From Actinokineospora bangkokensis (GTDB taxonomy: Bacteria > Actinomycetota > Actinomycetes > Mycobacteriales > Pseudonocardiaceae): a stretch of DNA of 64,000 nt. Location: assembly GCF_001940455.1 (NCBI RefSeq), contig NZ_MKQR01000007.1, positions 209,378 to 273,377 of the forward strand, read 5' to 3'. The translations under genes were made by a program, and so were the position numbers. Below the pieces are notes generated by a model, which was not told where the DNA came from, searched no databases, and saw nothing but the letters and a program-made list of their open reading frames with translations. Shown here piece after piece: positions 45,083-52,826 of the stretch; position 1 is the first letter of the stretch, and each line of letters starts with the position of its first letter.

Positions 45083-45742
45083 GCATTCCTCCCGAAGCGG
45101 GGGTATGAGCGGGGAATGGCCTGCGGTCGAATGGCCGGGCGACATGTTAACCACGCGGGGCGGCGCCGGAGCAATTCCCGGCCGGTTCTCCCCCGCCGGG
45201 GCGATCAACGAGATGACGCCGATATCGGTGCGACCGGCCGCGGGCTTCACACGGAATAGTGAATTGTGCCGACAGCTTGCGAACTGGAACTTGCAGTGAG
45301 CGGTCGGTCCAGTCGGGGGAGCGGTCGGCCCCCGATCGGCGCGGGTGGTCGGATGCGACGGTGAACAGGGGTTTCCCCAGGTGAGGCCAGCCTGGCCTGC
45401 ACTGCCGCCGGGGTGTCTCGGCGCCGGGGACGAGGTCACCCGACCGTGGGACTCAAGTCCATTTGATCTCCGCAGAGTGACGAAAACGCCCGTCGGGATG
45501 GTGGCGGGCACCGCTCCGAAACTGTTCCCGGCGCCCTTTGCCGCGCGTTCTCGCTGGTCGCCGGGGGTGCGTCGGGAAGACTTGGCGAATCGCCGGATTG
45601 AGGTAGTGTTCGGCCTCAAGTTCCCGCTGGGACCGCCGATGTCCGTTGAGGGCGGCGAACCCGGCCGTGGTTGCCCCGGCGTGATTGCCCCCCGGTGGTG
45701 CTCTGTGCTGTCCGAGGTCTTCCGTGGAAGGAGAGCGGCGCG
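45083..45742. promoter_or_regulatory. 660-bp divergent control region between actP operon and conservon
   Basis: No gene is credible here. On the minus strand TAACAT (45149-45144) may be a -10 for the DUF485-actP operon, with a direct GCAAG repeat in its far upstream region (about 45278 and 45291 on that strand). On the plus strand TTGGCG (45582-45587), 16 bp, TAGTGT (45604-45609) is the best sigma-70-like pair in the window and would give the conservon a ~200-nt leader. The middle (45300-45560) shows nothing. Confidence 0.4.
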
Positions 45743-45745
45743 GTG

Positions 45746-45823
45746 ATGGTGTTGTTCCGGCGGCGAGGCGAGACCGCCGCGCGATCGGCCCGCCCGGGCC
45801 GCGGTGCGGGGGCGGGCACGTGA
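45746..45823 (+). CDS. Possible 25-aa leader ORF coupled to the conservon sensor kinase
   Basis: ATG 45746 (or GTG 45743) is preceded by GAAGGAG (about 45726-45732) and encodes MVLFRRRGETAARSARPGRG..., an arginine-rich peptide ending at TGA 45821-45823, which overlaps GTG 45820 of the kinase gene. This makes a GTGA junction. It could be a coupling leader, or the kinase N-terminus could really begin in this frame with a frameshift. No homology known. Confidence 0.35.
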   Translation: MVLFRRRGETAARSARPGRGAGAGT

Positions 45824-48800
45824 CCGCCACCGCACCGCCCGCGGGCAGTCGGCGGGGCGCGCGGGACCCCGGTGGTCCCGGCGCCCGACCCGAGACCGGT
45901 CGCGGGCCCCGGCCGCGGCGCGGCGCCGCCGGTGGGGAAGCCGGCGAGCGCACCGCCTGGCAGGCGCTGACCCGCTGGCGCGACTGGGGCATCCCGGTCA
46001 AGCTCGGCGCCGTCATCCTGGTGCCGGTCGCCTTCGCCGTCGTGCTCGGCGCCCTGCGCATCTCCGACCAGGTCGAGCGGGCTGACTCCTACCGCGACGT
46101 GGACCGGGTCGTCGCCGTCACCGACGCGCTGCGCGGCCTGCTCAACTGGGTGCAGGTCGAGCGCACCAAGTCCGCGGTGCTGCTCACCGGCGGCTACGGC
46201 GACGTCGGCGGCGCCACCGCGGGCGAGCGGCAGAGCGTGCAGTACGCCCGCGAGCAGTTGGGCAAGGCCGTGGCCAAGGCGGACTTCGCCTCCCCGGTGA
46301 CCCGGGCCCGCTACGCCGACGTGCAGACCGCCCTCGGCCGCCTCGACCAGCTGCGCGGCCCGGTCGCCGCCGCCCAGGTCGACAGCGCCACCGCGCTGGC
46401 CCGCTACACCGAGGTCACCGCCGCGCTGCTGGACTTCGACCGCGCCGCCGCCGAGGAGGTCACCGACGAGGCGCTGGCGAGCACCGCCGCCGCCCTGCAC
46501 GAGCTCGACGCCGTGCAGGAGGAGGTGCGCTACCAGTGGGCGCAGGTCGCCGTCGGCATCGCCCGCGGCGGGCTCACCGCCGCCGACCTCGCCGCGCTGC
46601 GCGACTCGCAGGCCCGCCTCGACGACCACGACGCCGCCTACCGGGCGGTGGCCACCGACGCCCAGCGCGCCGACTACGAGCGCGAGCTGTCCATCCCCGC
46701 CGCCCGCAACCGCGCCGACCTGCTGCGCCAGGTGCTCGGCGACGGCAGCGCCCCGCCCGCCCCCGGGGCCGCGCTGCCGGTCTCGGCCGGGGACTGGGAC
46801 GTCGCCTCCGACCTGACCTCCGGCCGGATCAGCGCCGTGGGCTCCACCCTCGGGCAGGGCCTCAAGGCCCGCTCCGACGAGCTGCAGGACGCCGCGGGCG
46901 ACGCCGCCGGGATCGCCTCGGTGGTGCTCATCCTGGCGCTGGTGCTGGCCGCCGCGGTGATCGTGCTCATCGGCAGGCAGATCCTGCGCTCGCTGGCCGA
47001 GCTGCGCCGCGGCGCGCTGGAGGTGGCCCGCACCCGGCTGCCCGCCGAGGTGGCCCGCATCCGCGACGGCGGGGTGGCCGACCCCGGCGCGGTCGAGCCC
47101 ATCGCGGTGCCCACCGCCGACGAGGTGGGCCAGGTGGCCCGCGCCTTCGACGCGGTGCACGAGCAGGCGCTGCGGTTGGCGGGCGAGCAGGCCGCGCTGC
47201 GGGCCCACTACGGCGGCGTCTTCGTCAACCTCTCCCGGCGCAGCCAGGGCCTCGTGCAGCGCCAGCTGCACCTGCTGGAGCGGCTGGAGCGCGACGAGGA
47301 GGACGCCGACCAGCTCGACACGCTGTTCCAGCTCGACCACCTCGCCACGCGGATGCGGCGCAACAACGAGAACCTGATGGTGCTCTCCGGCAGCGAGCCC
47401 GCGCGCCGCTCCCAGCAGCCCGCACCGCTGGCCGACCTGCTGCGCGCCGCGGTCTCGGAGATCGAGCAGTACCAGCGGGTCGTCATCCAGGACCCGCCGA
47501 GCGTGCTCGTCGTCGGCTACGCCGTGGGCGACCTCGTCCGCCTGGTGGCCGAGCTGCTGGACAACGCCGCCGCGTTCTCCGCCCCCACCACCCAGGTCAC
47601 CGTCACCAGCCACCACACCGAGGGCGGCACGGTGCGGGTCGAGGTGGTCGACCGCGGCATCGGGATGCGCGACGACGAGCTGTCCGACGCCAACCGCAGG
47701 CTGGCCGACGCGGGCACGGTCGACGGCTCCACCGCGCGCCGGATGGGCCTGTTCGTCGTGGGCCGCCTCGCCGCCCGGCACGGGGTGCAGGTGCGGCTGC
47801 GCGCGGGCAACCAGTCCGGCACCCGCGCCACCGTCGTCATCCCGGCCGACCTGGTGACCGCCAACGTCGCCGACCTCAAGCCCGCCACCCCGCGGCGGAC
47901 CGCGCCGGAGGGCGCGGCCCGGGTCAACGGCCACGGCACCCGGGCCAACGGCACCGCCAACGGCGCGGTGAACGGCTCGGTGAACGGCACCGCCAACGGC
48001 TCGGTCAACGGTGCCACCAAGGGGTCGGTGAACGGCGCCGCCAACGGGTCCCGCGTCAACGGGTCCGGGGTGAACGGTGCCCACCGGTCACCGGCGGGCC
48101 CGCCCACCACCAGCTCCGGGCTGCCCCGCCGCACGCCCGCCGGTGGCGACGGCGCGACCCTGCCCGAGCAGGTGCCCACCCCGCGCGAGTCCGACGCCCG
48201 CGGCGACCAGCAGCAGCCCCCGGCCGCGGACAAGCCCGCCGCGCCGGAGCCCAAGGCGACCGGCTGGTCGAGCGTGCGCCCGCCGCTGCCCGACCGCCCC
48301 GCGGGTGAGCAGGTCCCGCTGCCGCGCCGCGAGCCGCGCTCCACCAGGCGCGGCGACGCCCAGCGGGGCGCGGGCCAGCAGGGTCGGGGCCGGGAGGGTG
48401 CGGGCCGACCCGGCGGGCAGCGCGCCGAGGCCACCGGCGAGCACCTGTTCGCACCGAGCCCCGCCGAGCAGACCGGGTGGTGGGACACCACCCCGGAGCG
48501 CGCCCCCGGCGCCCCGCCCGCGGCGGCGCTGCAGGAGACCACGCCGATCTTCGACGAGATGATCTCGGCCTGGTTCCGCGCGGTCACCGACGACCCGGCC
48601 AGCTCCGCCGACGACGTCCGCACCCCGCCGACCGGGTCCTGGGACTTCGCCGCCGACCAGGGGTTCAGCACCGCCCAGGCGGTCGCGGACACCGCGCCGG
48701 AGGACTTCACCGGCACCGGCCTGCCGCGCCGCACACCGCGCCGCAACCTGGTGCCCGGCAGCATCGACCGGCCCTCCTCCGAGGTGCCCCCGGGCGCCCC

Positions 48801-49194
48801 GATCGGCTCCCGCAACGCCGCCGAGCTGCGGCAGCGGCTGTCGAGCTACCAGCGCGGGGTGCACCGGGCGCGCGGGGCCCACCACGCCGGGCCCGCGCAC
48901 GCCGCCCCCGAGCCCGCCGGGCCGGACCTCACCGGCGCCGGGTTCCGGATCAGCGCGGACACCCCGCCCGCCGAGGTCGCCGACACCGGGCTGCCCCGGC
49001 GCACCCCGCGCCAGCGGCTGCTGCCCGGCAGCCTCGACCCCGCGCCCGCCCCGGCGCCCGGACCGGTGATGGAGCGCGACGCCGCGGCGCTGCGCACCCG
49101 GCTGGGCAGCCTGCAACGCGGCATCGGCCGCGGCCGCGAGTCGCTGTCGCGCCGCCCCGAGCCCGCCCAGGACCCGGACCGGGGGTGGGGCTGA
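45820..49194 (+). CDS. cvnA: Conservon sensor histidine kinase (nitrate/nitrite-sensor domain)
   Basis: A 1124-aa membrane kinase from GTG 45820 (a longer frame to 45685 exists). TM1 at residues ~60-79 and TM2 at ~366-387 flank an extracellular helical NIT-type sensor (WVQVERTKSAVLLTGGYGD). The cytoplasmic part has HAMP-like DEVGQVARAFDAVHEQ, an H-box-like LFQLDHLATRMRRNNENL with H507, N-box ELLDNAA (~578) and DRGIGM (~611). A very long unstructured tail follows: eleven [AV]NG tripeptides at residues ~704-755 and three GLPRRTP boxes, two continuing as RxxLxPGS. Such kinases head four-gene conservons and signal to the roadblock/GTPase partners. Confidence 0.93.
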   Translation: MTATAPPAGSRRGARDPGGPGARPETGRGPRPRRGAAGGEAGERTAWQALTRWRDWGIPVKLGAVILVPVAFAVVLGALRISDQVERADSYRDVDRVVAVTDALRGLLNWVQVERTKSAVLLTGGYGDVGGATAGERQSVQYAREQLGKAVAKADFASPVTRARYADVQTALGRLDQLRGPVAAAQVDSATALARYTEVTAALLDFDRAAAEEVTDEALASTAAALHELDAVQEEVRYQWAQVAVGIARGGLTAADLAALRDSQARLDDHDAAYRAVATDAQRADYERELSIPAARNRADLLRQVLGDGSAPPAPGAALPVSAGDWDVASDLTSGRISAVGSTLGQGLKARSDELQDAAGDAAGIASVVLILALVLAAAVIVLIGRQILRSLAELRRGALEVARTRLPAEVARIRDGGVADPGAVEPIAVPTADEVGQVARAFDAVHEQALRLAGEQAALRAHYGGVFVNLSRRSQGLVQRQLHLLERLERDEEDADQLDTLFQLDHLATRMRRNNENLMVLSGSEPARRSQQPAPLADLLRAAVSEIEQYQRVVIQDPPSVLVVGYAVGDLVRLVAELLDNAAAFSAPTTQVTVTSHHTEGGTVRVEVVDRGIGMRDDELSDANRRLADAGTVDGSTARRMGLFVVGRLAARHGVQVRLRAGNQSGTRATVVIPADLVTANVADLKPATPRRTAPEGAARVNGHGTRANGTANGAVNGSVNGTANGSVNGATKGSVNGAANGSRVNGSGVNGAHRSPAGPPTTSSGLPRRTPAGGDGATLPEQVPTPRESDARGDQQQPPAADKPAAPEPKATGWSSVRPPLPDRPAGEQVPLPRREPRSTRRGDAQRGAGQQGRGREGAGRPGGQRAEATGEHLFAPSPAEQTGWWDTTPERAPGAPPAAALQETTPIFDEMISAWFRAVTDDPASSADDVRTPPTGSWDFAADQGFSTAQAVADTAPEDFTGTGLPRRTPRRNLVPGSIDRPSSEVPPGAPIGSRNAAELRQRLSSYQRGVHRARGAHHAGPAHAAPEPAGPDLTGAGFRISADTPPAEVADTGLPRRTPRQRLLPGSLDPAPAPAPGPVMERDAAALRTRLGSLQRGIGRGRESLSRRPEPAQDPDRGWG

Positions 49195-49301
49195 TGCGCC
49201 GACCCCCGGCGCCACCCCCGCCCCGCGAGCCCACCCCGACGACGTCCCCGCCGATGTCCCGGAACCCCGAACCCGACCCGCCGAGGAGCACGAGCACATG
49301 A
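49194..49301 (+). CDS. Possible 35-aa proline-rich linker ORF between cvnA and cvnB
   Basis: ATG 49194 overlaps the kinase stop (TGATG) and its TGA (49299-49301) overlaps the ATG of the roadblock gene (ATGA). The peptide MRRPPAPPPPREPTPTTSPP... is low-complexity. Both overlaps favour ribosome hand-over across the 103-bp gap. It may simply be a coupling device or chance. Confidence 0.35.
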   Translation: MRRPPAPPPPREPTPTTSPPMSRNPEPDPPRSTST

Positions 49302-49738
49302 CGAGCGCACAGCCGAAGCCGAGCCAGTTCGGGTGGCTGGTCAACGAGTTCGCCGAGCGGGTCACCGGCGTCGCGCACGCCGTGGTCGTCTCCGCCGACG
49401 GCCTGCTGCTGACCTCCTCGGCCCGGCTCCCGGTCGACCGCGCCGACCAGCTGGCGGCGGTGGCCTCCGGGGTGATCAGCCTCACCCAGGGCGCGGCCCG
49501 CTGCTTCGAGGCGGGCGCGGTCAAGGAGACCGTGGTCGAGATGGAGCGCGGGATCATGCTGCTGATGGCCATCAGCGACGGCTCCTGCCTGGCCGTGCTG
49601 GCCGCCCCGACCTGCGACATCGGCCAGGTCGCCTACGAGATGACGCTGCTGGTGGACCGGGTGGGCCAGATTCTGACCCCGGAGCTGCGGGCGGCGCTGC
49701 AGGGCTCGTCCGGTCGGCTGGTCCGGCAGCCCGCGTGA
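49298..49738 (+). CDS. cvnB: Roadblock/LC7 domain protein (conservon B)
   Basis: A 146-aa protein of the roadblock/LC7 fold. FGWLVNEFAERVTGVAHAVVVSADGLLLTSSARLPVDRADQLAAVASGVISL opens the domain (landmarks: GVAHAVVVSADGLLL), followed by VVEMERGIMLLMAISDGSCLAVLAAP and VAYEMTLLVDRVGQILTP. Roadblock proteins are MglB-like regulators of small GTPases; here the partner is the GTPase encoded two genes downstream. Start ATG 49298, stop overlapping DUF742 (TGATG). Confidence 0.94.
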   Translation: MTSAQPKPSQFGWLVNEFAERVTGVAHAVVVSADGLLLTSSARLPVDRADQLAAVASGVISLTQGAARCFEAGAVKETVVEMERGIMLLMAISDGSCLAVLAAPTCDIGQVAYEMTLLVDRVGQILTPELRAALQGSSGRLVRQPA

Positions 49739-50262
49739 TGGCCGAGCTGCCGGACCGGGGCTTCGCGGACGTGCTCAACGGGTTCACCCTCGGCCACCAC
49801 GCCGAGCGCCCCGCCGAGGAGGTGCCCGCGCCGCCCCCGGCCGCCCCGGTCGGTGAGCGCGGGGTGCTGCGGGTGGAGCCGGAGTGGCCCCGGGTCGAGG
49901 CCTGCGAGCCGGTCGCCGCCGAGACCACCGCCATCGTGCGGCCCTACGCCTGGACCAGGGGGCGCACCCGCTCGGCGTTCGACCTGCGGGTGGAGACGAT
50001 GGTCTCCACCGGCGAGCGCACCGCCGACGCCGCCGCGTTCGCCGAGTCCGAGCACCGCGAGATCGCCGTGCTGTGCCGCGACCCGCGCTCGGTCGCGGAG
50101 GTCGCCACCCTGATGGGCGCCCCGCTCGGGGTCGCCAAGGTCCTGCTGGGGGACATGGCCCAGCTGGGCCTGGTCGTCGTGCACAAGACAGCGGCCGGGG
50201 GCGCCAACCGCGCGCACCTGGTGTTGATGGAAAGGGTTCTCAGTGGACTCCGTCGGCTTTGA
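49738..50262 (+). CDS. cvnC: DUF742 protein (conservon C)
   Basis: A 174-aa protein. The C-terminal domain carries the DUF742 hallmarks RPYAWTRGRTR, FDLRVETMVSTGER, SEHREIAVLCRDPRSVAEVATLMGAPLGVAKVLLGDMAQLGLVVVH (landmarks EIAVLCRDPRSVAEVA and PLGVAKVLLGDM), which looks like a winged helix. The first ~60 residues are a Pro/Glu-rich linker. ATG 49738 overlaps the cvnB stop, and the last 20 bp overlap the cvnD start. Confidence 0.94.
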   Translation: MAELPDRGFADVLNGFTLGHHAERPAEEVPAPPPAAPVGERGVLRVEPEWPRVEACEPVAAETTAIVRPYAWTRGRTRSAFDLRVETMVSTGERTADAAAFAESEHREIAVLCRDPRSVAEVATLMGAPLGVAKVLLGDMAQLGLVVVHKTAAGGANRAHLVLMERVLSGLRRL

Positions 50263-50863
50263 CGGCCCCGGCGGTGCCGAGGGCACCGCGGCGCCTGCGC
50301 TCACCTCGGTCAAGATCGTCGTGGCGGGCGGGTTCGGCGCGGGCAAGACCACCTTCGTCGGCGCGGTGTCCGAGATCGTCCCGCTCACCACCGAGGCGGT
50401 GATGACCAGCGCCAGCACCGGCATCGACGACACCTCCGCCACCCCGGACAAGCAGACCACCACGGTCGCCATGGACTTCGGGCGCGTGTCGCTGGAGGAG
50501 GACCTGGTGCTGTACCTGTTCGGCACCCCGGGCCAGCAGCGCTTCTGGTTCATGTGGGACGACCTGGTGCGCGGGGCCATCGGCGCGGTGGTGCTGGCCG
50601 ACACCCGGCGGCTGGCCGACTCGTTCAGCCCGATCGACTTCTTCGAGGAGCGCGAGCTGCCCTACGTGGTGGGCCTCAACTGCTTCAACGGCGTGCTCGA
50701 CCACGAGGTCGAGGAGGTGCGCGAGGCGCTGGCGATCCCGCCCCAGGTGCCGATCGTGCCCTGCGACGCCCGCGACCGCGACAGCGTCAAGCAGACGCTG
50801 ATCACGATGGTCGAGTACTCCATGCAGCGCTGGGTGACCCTGCACGGCGCCGGGGTGGGCTGA
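50243..50863 (+). CDS. cvnD: Conservon small GTPase
   Basis: A 206-aa Ras-like/MglA-related GTP-binding protein. G1 VVAGGFGAGKTTFVGAVSE, G2-region Thr in STGIDDTSATPDKQTTTVAMDFG, G3 LFGTPGQQRFWFMWDDL, G4-like GLNCFNG (in place of NKxD) and G5-like PCDARDRDSVKQTL are visible. The TPGQQRF motif is typical. GTG 50243 lies inside cvnC. It is the output of the conservon, probably acting with DUF742 and roadblock proteins at the membrane. Confidence 0.95.
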   Translation: MDSVGFDGPGGAEGTAAPALTSVKIVVAGGFGAGKTTFVGAVSEIVPLTTEAVMTSASTGIDDTSATPDKQTTTVAMDFGRVSLEEDLVLYLFGTPGQQRFWFMWDDLVRGAIGAVVLADTRRLADSFSPIDFFEERELPYVVGLNCFNGVLDHEVEEVREALAIPPQVPIVPCDARDRDSVKQTLITMVEYSMQRWVTLHGAGVG

Positions 50864-50868
50864 GGCCC

Positions 50869-50919
50869 GCGGTCAGCCCGGGGTCGCGGTCAGCCCAGGG
50901 TCGCGGTCAGCCCAGGGTC
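50869..50919. repeat. Three tandem 17-bp repeats spanning the TetR stop codon
   Basis: Units at 50869-50885, 50886-50902 and 50903-50919. The second and third are identical (GCGGTCAGCCCAGGGTC); the first differs by one base. On the minus strand each unit carries GGGCTGA, so the TetR stop (50909-50907, inside unit 3) has been duplicated twice. The array fills the 43-bp gap between cvnD and the convergent TetR gene. Confidence 0.9.
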
Positions 50920-51551
50920 GCGCGCAGCTGGGCCAGCCCGGCCACGAACGCCTCCAGGGCCAGGTCGAAGCTGTCGGCGTCGATCTCGTCGGCGTGCTCG
51001 CGCAGCCGGTGCGCCTGGTCGAGGTGCGGGTACCGGTCGACGTAGACCTGCACGTCGTCCTCGAAGCCTCGGGAGAACGACGACATCGCCGCGCCCAGCA
51101 CCAGGTACTTCGTCGACGCGCCGATCATCGTGGCGTAGCGGGGCGGCCAGCCCGCGCGCACCAGCCCGCCGTGCACCGCGTCCGCGCGGGCCAGCGCGGT
51201 CTCCCGGCGGGCGGGCCCCGACGCCAGCACCGGCACCAGGTTCGGGTGCGCGGCCAGCGCCGCGCGGTAGGAGCGCGCCCAGGTCCGCAGGCCCGCCCGC
51301 CAGTCGACCCCGGCGAAGTCCGACACGTCCACAGCGGACATCACCGCGTCCGCCACGTCCTGCAGCAGCTCGTCCTTGGTGCGGTAGTGGCTGTAGAGCG
51401 ACGCCGCCTGCACGCCCAGCGCCGCGGCGAGCCTGCGCATCGACAGCGCGTCCAGGCCGTCGGCGTCGACCAGCGCCAGCGCCGTGGCGCGGATGCGCTC
51501 CCGGCTCAGCAGGGGGGTCGTCGGACGGGGCACGTGTGTCTCCCGGGTCAC
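50907..51551 (-). CDS. TetR-family regulator of the adjacent acyl-CoA dehydrogenase cluster
   Basis: A 214-aa TetR protein from GTG 51551. The HTH is in GLDALSMRRLAAALGVQAASLYSHYRTKDELLQDVAD, a form typical of TetR proteins with the TetR_C-type ligand domain. The C-terminal part has LDQAHRLREHADEIDADSFDLALEAFVAGL. It is divergent from two acyl-CoA dehydrogenase genes, and an AACCTAAC/GTTTGGTT palindrome at 51599-51617 is its likely operator. An acyl-CoA or xenobiotic ligand is inference. Confidence 0.9.
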   Translation of the reverse strand: MTRETHVPRPTTPLLSRERIRATALALVDADGLDALSMRRLAAALGVQAASLYSHYRTKDELLQDVADAVMSAVDVSDFAGVDWRAGLRTWARSYRAALAAHPNLVPVLASGPARRETALARADAVHGGLVRAGWPPRYATMIGASTKYLVLGAAMSSFSRGFEDDVQVYVDRYPHLDQAHRLREHADEIDADSFDLALEAFVAGLAQLRATLG

Positions 51552-51587
51552 TGCCGCGCGGTGTTGCCCCGCGGTCGCGGGTCATCC

Positions 51588-51617
51588 TATCCTGGCTTAA
51601 CCTAACACCGTTTGGTT
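51588..51617 (+). promoter_or_regulatory. Promoter -10 with adjacent TetR-type operator
   Basis: TATCCT (51588-51593) fits TANNNT. Just downstream, over the expected transcription start, AACCTAAC-ACC-GTTTGGTT (51599-51617) has 8-bp arms with seven matches. It lies between the TetR gene and the acyl-CoA dehydrogenase gene. Binding there would block transcription to the right and possibly the TetR gene itself. Confidence 0.55.
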
Positions 51618-51661
51618 TGTGCGGTGCGCCCGTCCAGCAGCGATGACGCCAGGGAGTTGTG

Positions 51662-52813
51662 GTGGACCTGTCCCTCACCGACGAGCAGCAGGCCCTGTGG
51701 GACCTCGCCCGCGACTTCATCGACCGCGAGGTCGTGCCGAACTCCCGGGACTGGGACCGGCGCGAGCAGGTCGACCGCGGGATCGTCGCCAAGCTCGGCG
51801 CCGTCGGGTTCCTCGGCATGACCATCCCCGAGGAGTACGGCGGCTCCGGCGGGGACAACCTGTCCTACTGCCTGGTGATGGAGGAGCTGGGTCGGGGTGA
51901 CTCGGCCATCCGCGGCATCGTCAGCGTCTCGCTGGGGCTGGTCGGCAAGTCGATCCACAAGTGGGGCACCGAGGAGCAGCGGCAGCGGTGGCTGCCCCGG
52001 CTGTGCAGCGGCGAGTCGCTGGCCTGCTTCGGCCTGACCGAGCCCGACACCGGCTCGGACGCGGGCAACCTGTCCACCCGGGCCGTGCGCGAGGGCGACG
52101 AGTACGTCATCACCGGCTCGAAGATGTTCATCACCAACGGCACCTGGGCCGACGTCAGCCTGGTCTTCGCCCGCACCGGCGGCCCCGGTCCCAAGGGCGT
52201 CAGCGCGTTCCTGGTGCCCACCGACGCGCCCGGCTTCGAGCACCGGGAGATCAAGGGCAAGCTCGGCCTGCGCGGGCAGTCCACCGGCGAGCTGGTGCTC
52301 GACGGCGTGCGGGTGCCCGCGAGCGCCCGCCTCGGCGACGAGGGCGTCGGGTTCAAGATCGCCATGTCCGCGCTGGACAAGGGCAGGATGTCGGTCGCGG
52401 CGGGCTGCGTCGGGCTGGCCAAGGGCGCGCTGGAGGCCTCGGTCCAGTACGCCAAGGAGCGCACCCAGTTCGGCAAGCCCATCGCCTCCTACCAGCTGGT
52501 GCAGGAGATGCTGGCCGACATGGCCGTCGGCACCGACGCCGCGCGGCTGCTGGTGTGGCGGGTGGCCGACCTCATCGAGCGCGGCCTGCCCTTCGGCACC
52601 GCGGCCTCGATGGCCAAGCTGCACGCCAGCGAGAACGCCGTCGCCGCGGCCAACCTGGCGATCCAGGTGTTCGGCGGGTACGGCTACCTCGACGAGTACC
52701 CCGTGTCGAAGTACCTGCGCGACGCGCGCGTGATGACCCTCTACGAGGGCACCACCCAGATCCAGAAGCTGCTCATCGGCCGCGCGCTCACCGGCGTCAA
52801 CGCCTTCGCCTGA
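51662..52813 (+). CDS. Acyl-CoA dehydrogenase (short/medium-chain type)
   Basis: A 383-aa acyl-CoA dehydrogenase. GTG 51662 follows AGGGAG; GTG 51659 would add one residue. Motifs: ACFGLTEPDTGSDAGNLST, ITGSKMFITNGTWADVSLVFA, VQYAKERTQFGKPIASYQLV and FGGYGYLDEYPVSKYLRDARVMTLYEGTTQIQKLL. The catalytic-base Glu is present in YEGT, unlike in the enzyme at 33.4 kb. Another dehydrogenase gene follows after 13 bp. Confidence 0.92.
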   Translation: MDLSLTDEQQALWDLARDFIDREVVPNSRDWDRREQVDRGIVAKLGAVGFLGMTIPEEYGGSGGDNLSYCLVMEELGRGDSAIRGIVSVSLGLVGKSIHKWGTEEQRQRWLPRLCSGESLACFGLTEPDTGSDAGNLSTRAVREGDEYVITGSKMFITNGTWADVSLVFARTGGPGPKGVSAFLVPTDAPGFEHREIKGKLGLRGQSTGELVLDGVRVPASARLGDEGVGFKIAMSALDKGRMSVAAGCVGLAKGALEASVQYAKERTQFGKPIASYQLVQEMLADMAVGTDAARLLVWRVADLIERGLPFGTAASMAKLHASENAVAAANLAIQVFGGYGYLDEYPVSKYLRDARVMTLYEGTTQIQKLLIGRALTGVNAFA

Positions 52814-52826
52814 CAAGGAGGACGGG

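Noticed and set aside
45685-45819. 45-residue longer N-terminus for the conservon kinase
   Set aside because: It has weaker start context and competes with the 45746 micro-ORF; GTG 45820 forms a GTGA overlap and is preferred, though not proven.
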